From Lateolabrax maculatus (taxonomy: Eukaryota; Chordata; Actinopteri; Acropomatiformes; Lateolabracidae): DNA of 64,000 bases. Positions within the stretch are counted from its first letter, which is position 1, and the number at the start of each line of letters is the position of its first letter. Location: positions 6,270,501 through 6,334,500 of the forward strand of contig CM062212.1 of the NCBI GenBank assembly GCA_031216445.1, in the 5' to 3' direction. The notes under the pieces were generated by a model, which was given only the letters and a program-made list of their open reading frames with translations, did not search any database and was not told the origin of the DNA. A program made the translations under genes and the position numbers. Below are positions 62,101 through 64,000 of this stretch, piece by piece.

Positions 62101-62233
62101 CACCAAATGTGTCCATGAGACCCTCATCACTTCACTCAGTGGGCATTATGCTGACCCTAATCTAAACCCATCAGCAACTCATCCCTACCTTTCCCTCCCA
62201 TCTCCCCTCCCCACACCCTTTCCCATCTCCATC
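62101..62233 (+). other. sipa1l1: 5' part of the main sipa1l1 exon (5' UTR or N-terminal extension)
   Basis: Follows the acceptor ctgcag at 62095-62100. As a 5' UTR it holds two small upstream frames: 62107-62118 (three codons) and 62115-62165 (sixteen codons). The third frame, from 62102, has no stop over 44 codons and is in frame with the main ATG (TKCVHETLITSLSGHYADPN...), so it could be coding in an isoform with upstream exons. Rich in CCC/CTCC near the ATG. Confidence 0.7.
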
Positions 62234-63688
62234 ATGACCAGTCTGAAGCGTTCTCAGACAGAGCGCTCGGTTGGGGGCTCAGTGCCGGCTACTGATGAGT
62301 TCTATACCCGCCGCCTGCGACTGCCCAATGGAGGGGCACCACCACCCCGCAGTGAGAGTGCACACATCTCTTCTTCCTCCACCACCGGTACCAACCCAGG
62401 CGTTCCCAAAATGGGAGTTCGGGCTCGTGTGGCGGATTGGCCCCCTAGAAAAGATGGGGGAGGAGGGGGTATTTGGCATATCACTGTGGAAACCGACTCA
62501 CCCAGCTCTACAAACACCACCAGCTCTTCAGGATCAGGAAGTGGAGATAGAGAAAGACTTGGAGGAGGGGGAGGAGGTGGTGGGGGTGGAGGAGGGGGAG
62601 GTGGTGGTGGTGGTGGAGGTGGAGGAAGTGGTGGCGGCACTGGTGGCAGTGGTGGCAGTGGAGGAGGTGGGGTGTCGGCCGTCGCAGCCCACAGCAATCT
62701 GTCAGCCAAGCTGGGCCACCTGATAAGCCCACAGGATTCATCCATGCTGCGCAACATCCACAACACACTAAAGAGCAAAATGCAGAGTAAGGGAAAGGAC
62801 AATCGCTTCCTGTCACCAGACGGCTATCTGGGCTCACCTCGCAAGGGGATGAGGCGTATCCGCCAGCGCAGTAACAGTGATATAACTATCAGTGAGCTGG
62901 ATGGGGATGGCAATGAGGGCTGGTCCTTCTCCGGGTGGACACCCATGCACCGTGAATATGGCAGCACTTCATCCATAGATAAACATGGTGTGTCAGGAGA
63001 GAGCTTCTTTGACATGTTAAAGGGATACCAGTCCTCTGAGGCCCCTGATCAGCGAAGCCCTGCTCCAGAGAGGCTAACAGAGCTACTTACTGTGGCCCCA
63101 ATAAAACAGGCTGCCCTGGACCTGCCAGATGGACCTTTAGGTCCAGCCAGAGGTAGTCCTGCTAGTCGGCTGAAGGAACGAGAGAAGCACTTGAAGAGGA
63201 GGTCAAAGTCAGAGACAGGTGGAGAGTCAATATTCCGTAAGCTGCGCAGTGTGAAGGTGGAGGGTGACACATCGAGGGCTGGCTCAGATGCTGAAGACGG
63301 TGGGAAAGGTGATGAGAGTGGCCCGCCTCCCAAACCCTGGATCTGCCAAAAAGGCTTTTCCCATTTTGATATCCAGTCTCTACTGTTTGATCTCAATGAG
63401 GCAATCCAAAGTCGGCAATCTGGGTCCAAACGCAAGAACACCACTACCGGTGCCTCTGCTGCTGCTGCTGCTTCTGCTTCGGCCACATCCTCCCTCTCCT
63501 CCAATCAAAGTGGAGTGTATGGGTCGCCCTGTGGCTCACAAGAGGAGCTGAGCAAAGAGGGAACAGGAGGACACAATCCTGCCTTGGATCCTGGCGATGA
63601 CAAGAGCAATGACCTGGTGCTCAGCTGCCCATGTTTCAGAAATGAGACTGGGGGAGAGGGTGAGAGGAACATCTCTCCTGCTAAACAG
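62234..63688 (+). CDS. sipa1l1: Signal-induced proliferation-associated 1-like protein 1 (SPAR), N-terminal 485 codons
   Basis: The start MTSLKRSQTER is identical to the N-terminus of vertebrate SIPA1L1 and unlike the starts of SIPA1L2 and SIPA1L3. Conserved blocks follow in family order: PKMGVRARVADWPPRK (about 58-73), RRIRQRSNSDITISELD (207-223), HREYGSTSSIDK (239-250), SGESFFDMLKGY, LKRRSKSETG with SIFRKLRS (about 320-339), PW.C.KGFSHFD.QSLLFDLNEA (368-390), RKNTTTGASA and DDKSNDLVLSCP.FRNETGGEGER. Odd: 22 consecutive glycines at 110-131, then a Gly/Ser/Thr stretch to about 147. SIPA1L1 is a Rap1/Rap2 GTPase-activating protein of the postsynaptic density that shapes dendritic spines and binds actin. 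Its RapGAP, PDZ and C-terminal coiled coil lie beyond the window. The exon ends AAACAG|GTAGGT in phase 0. The frame is also open from 62102 to the ATG. Confidence 0.95.
62561..62674 (+). repeat. GGN trinucleotide-like repeat encoding polyglycine
   Basis: 22 GGN codons (62561-62626, mixed gga/ggt/ggg, no ggc) followed by Ser/Thr-interrupted glycines to 62674. Mixed synonymous codons argue for an old tract held at protein level, or one built by several slippage events, more than for a recent pure expansion. Confidence 0.9.
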
Positions 63689-63971
63689 GTAGGTTTTGTG
63701 CAAGAATAGGATGATTAGATTTGATAAAGAATATATTTACATATGGTTATCTGTATTAATTCCTGAAAAGATAACTCTCCTGGGCTCTTCAGTTTTAATA
63801 TAGACTGCAGTGTGCAATATTAATTCCTGAACTTTCTGTCCATTTTGAAAACACTTAAATTGAAGATCACTCAAAGTTGATTACCGCATATTGAAGATGC
63901 ACTGAAGGTTAAATGCAACAATATGGTTATCAGCTTACTCGCTCTGCTTTTCCTTGTCTTCGATCCTCCAG
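63689..63971 (+). other. sipa1l1: sipa1l1 intron after the main coding exon
   Basis: Short (about 283 bp) AT-rich intron, donor GTAGGT, acceptor preceded by ctgcttttccttgtcttcgatcctccag. Confidence 0.8.
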
Positions 63972-64000
63972 CAGGGCAGCATAGGTAGCGGTGGGAGCTC
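63972..64000 (+). CDS. sipa1l1: sipa1l1 next coding exon, 5' end only
   Basis: After the acceptor at 63970-63971 the phase-0 frame reads QGSIGSGGS, cut by the window end. Human SIPA1L1 has a Ser/Gly-rich segment at the same place. A second AG three bases later (63973-63974) allows an exon starting at 63975 without the Gln. Confidence 0.7.

Noticed and set aside
62302..62802. Long minus-strand frame with a proline run (166 codons)
   Set aside because: It is the mirror of the polyglycine-coding strand of sipa1l1. The proline run follows from GGN codons and nothing else supports a gene.
63049..63504. 151-codon minus-strand frame
   Set aside because: Opposite strand of the sipa1l1 coding exon. 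High GC keeps it open. No family resemblance.
1..64000. tRNA genes, tRNA-derived SINEs with B box, CRISPR arrays, retroviral sequence
   Set aside because: No GGTTCGAATCC-type B box, no regularly spaced repeats, and no gag/pol/env-like frames were seen on either strand.

Overview
The window is vertebrate nuclear DNA, most likely from a percomorph teleost fish. It has long introns, AT-rich non-coding DNA with many (CA)n/(GT)n runs, worn hAT-type and L1-type transposon copies and fish-typical interspersed repeats. There is no sign of prokaryotic or viral gene organisation. Only two protein-coding genes can be supported, both on the + strand. Most open frames elsewhere are short chance frames.

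Left part (1-8.8 kb): the 3' six coding exons of rab15, a Rab-family small GTPase, with its stop codon at 6380-6382 and a probable 3' UTR running to about 8.75 kb. The exon carrying the start codon and P-loop is not in the window, so it lies upstream of base 1. Intron 5 holds two opposed copies of a fish repeat.

Middle gap (8.8-19.2 kb): no gene seen. It holds hAT-like debris, a minus-strand fragment of an L1-type LINE, and dinucleotide repeats.

Right part (19.2-64 kb): the 5' end of sipa1l1 (SPAR, a synaptic Rap GTPase-activating protein). A CpG-rich promoter at about 19.38-20.3 kb carries two copies of the palindrome TCTCGCGAGA, and a probable first exon ends at 19790. A 42-kb intron region leads to the large first established coding exon (62101-63688), which holds the usual start at 62234 and 485 codons. 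The next exon begins about 280 bp later and is cut by the window end at a CAGCAG tandem acceptor. The RapGAP, PDZ and coiled-coil parts lie beyond the window.

The most interesting candidate is an undescribed N-terminal extension of SIPA1L1. The promoter exon contains an ATG. Three splice-flanked segments in the big intron (36199-36257, 45193-45261, 54922-54992), joined in order, keep one open frame from that ATG into the upstream part of the main exon and on to the usual methionine. It was found by eye, with some freedom of choice, so it is a hypothesis for RNA data. Other points worth a second look are two complete hAT elements with target-site duplications, a 61-bp near-perfect hairpin, a consensus oestrogen-response-element sequence inside a fish repeat, and a 22-glycine run in SIPA1L1.
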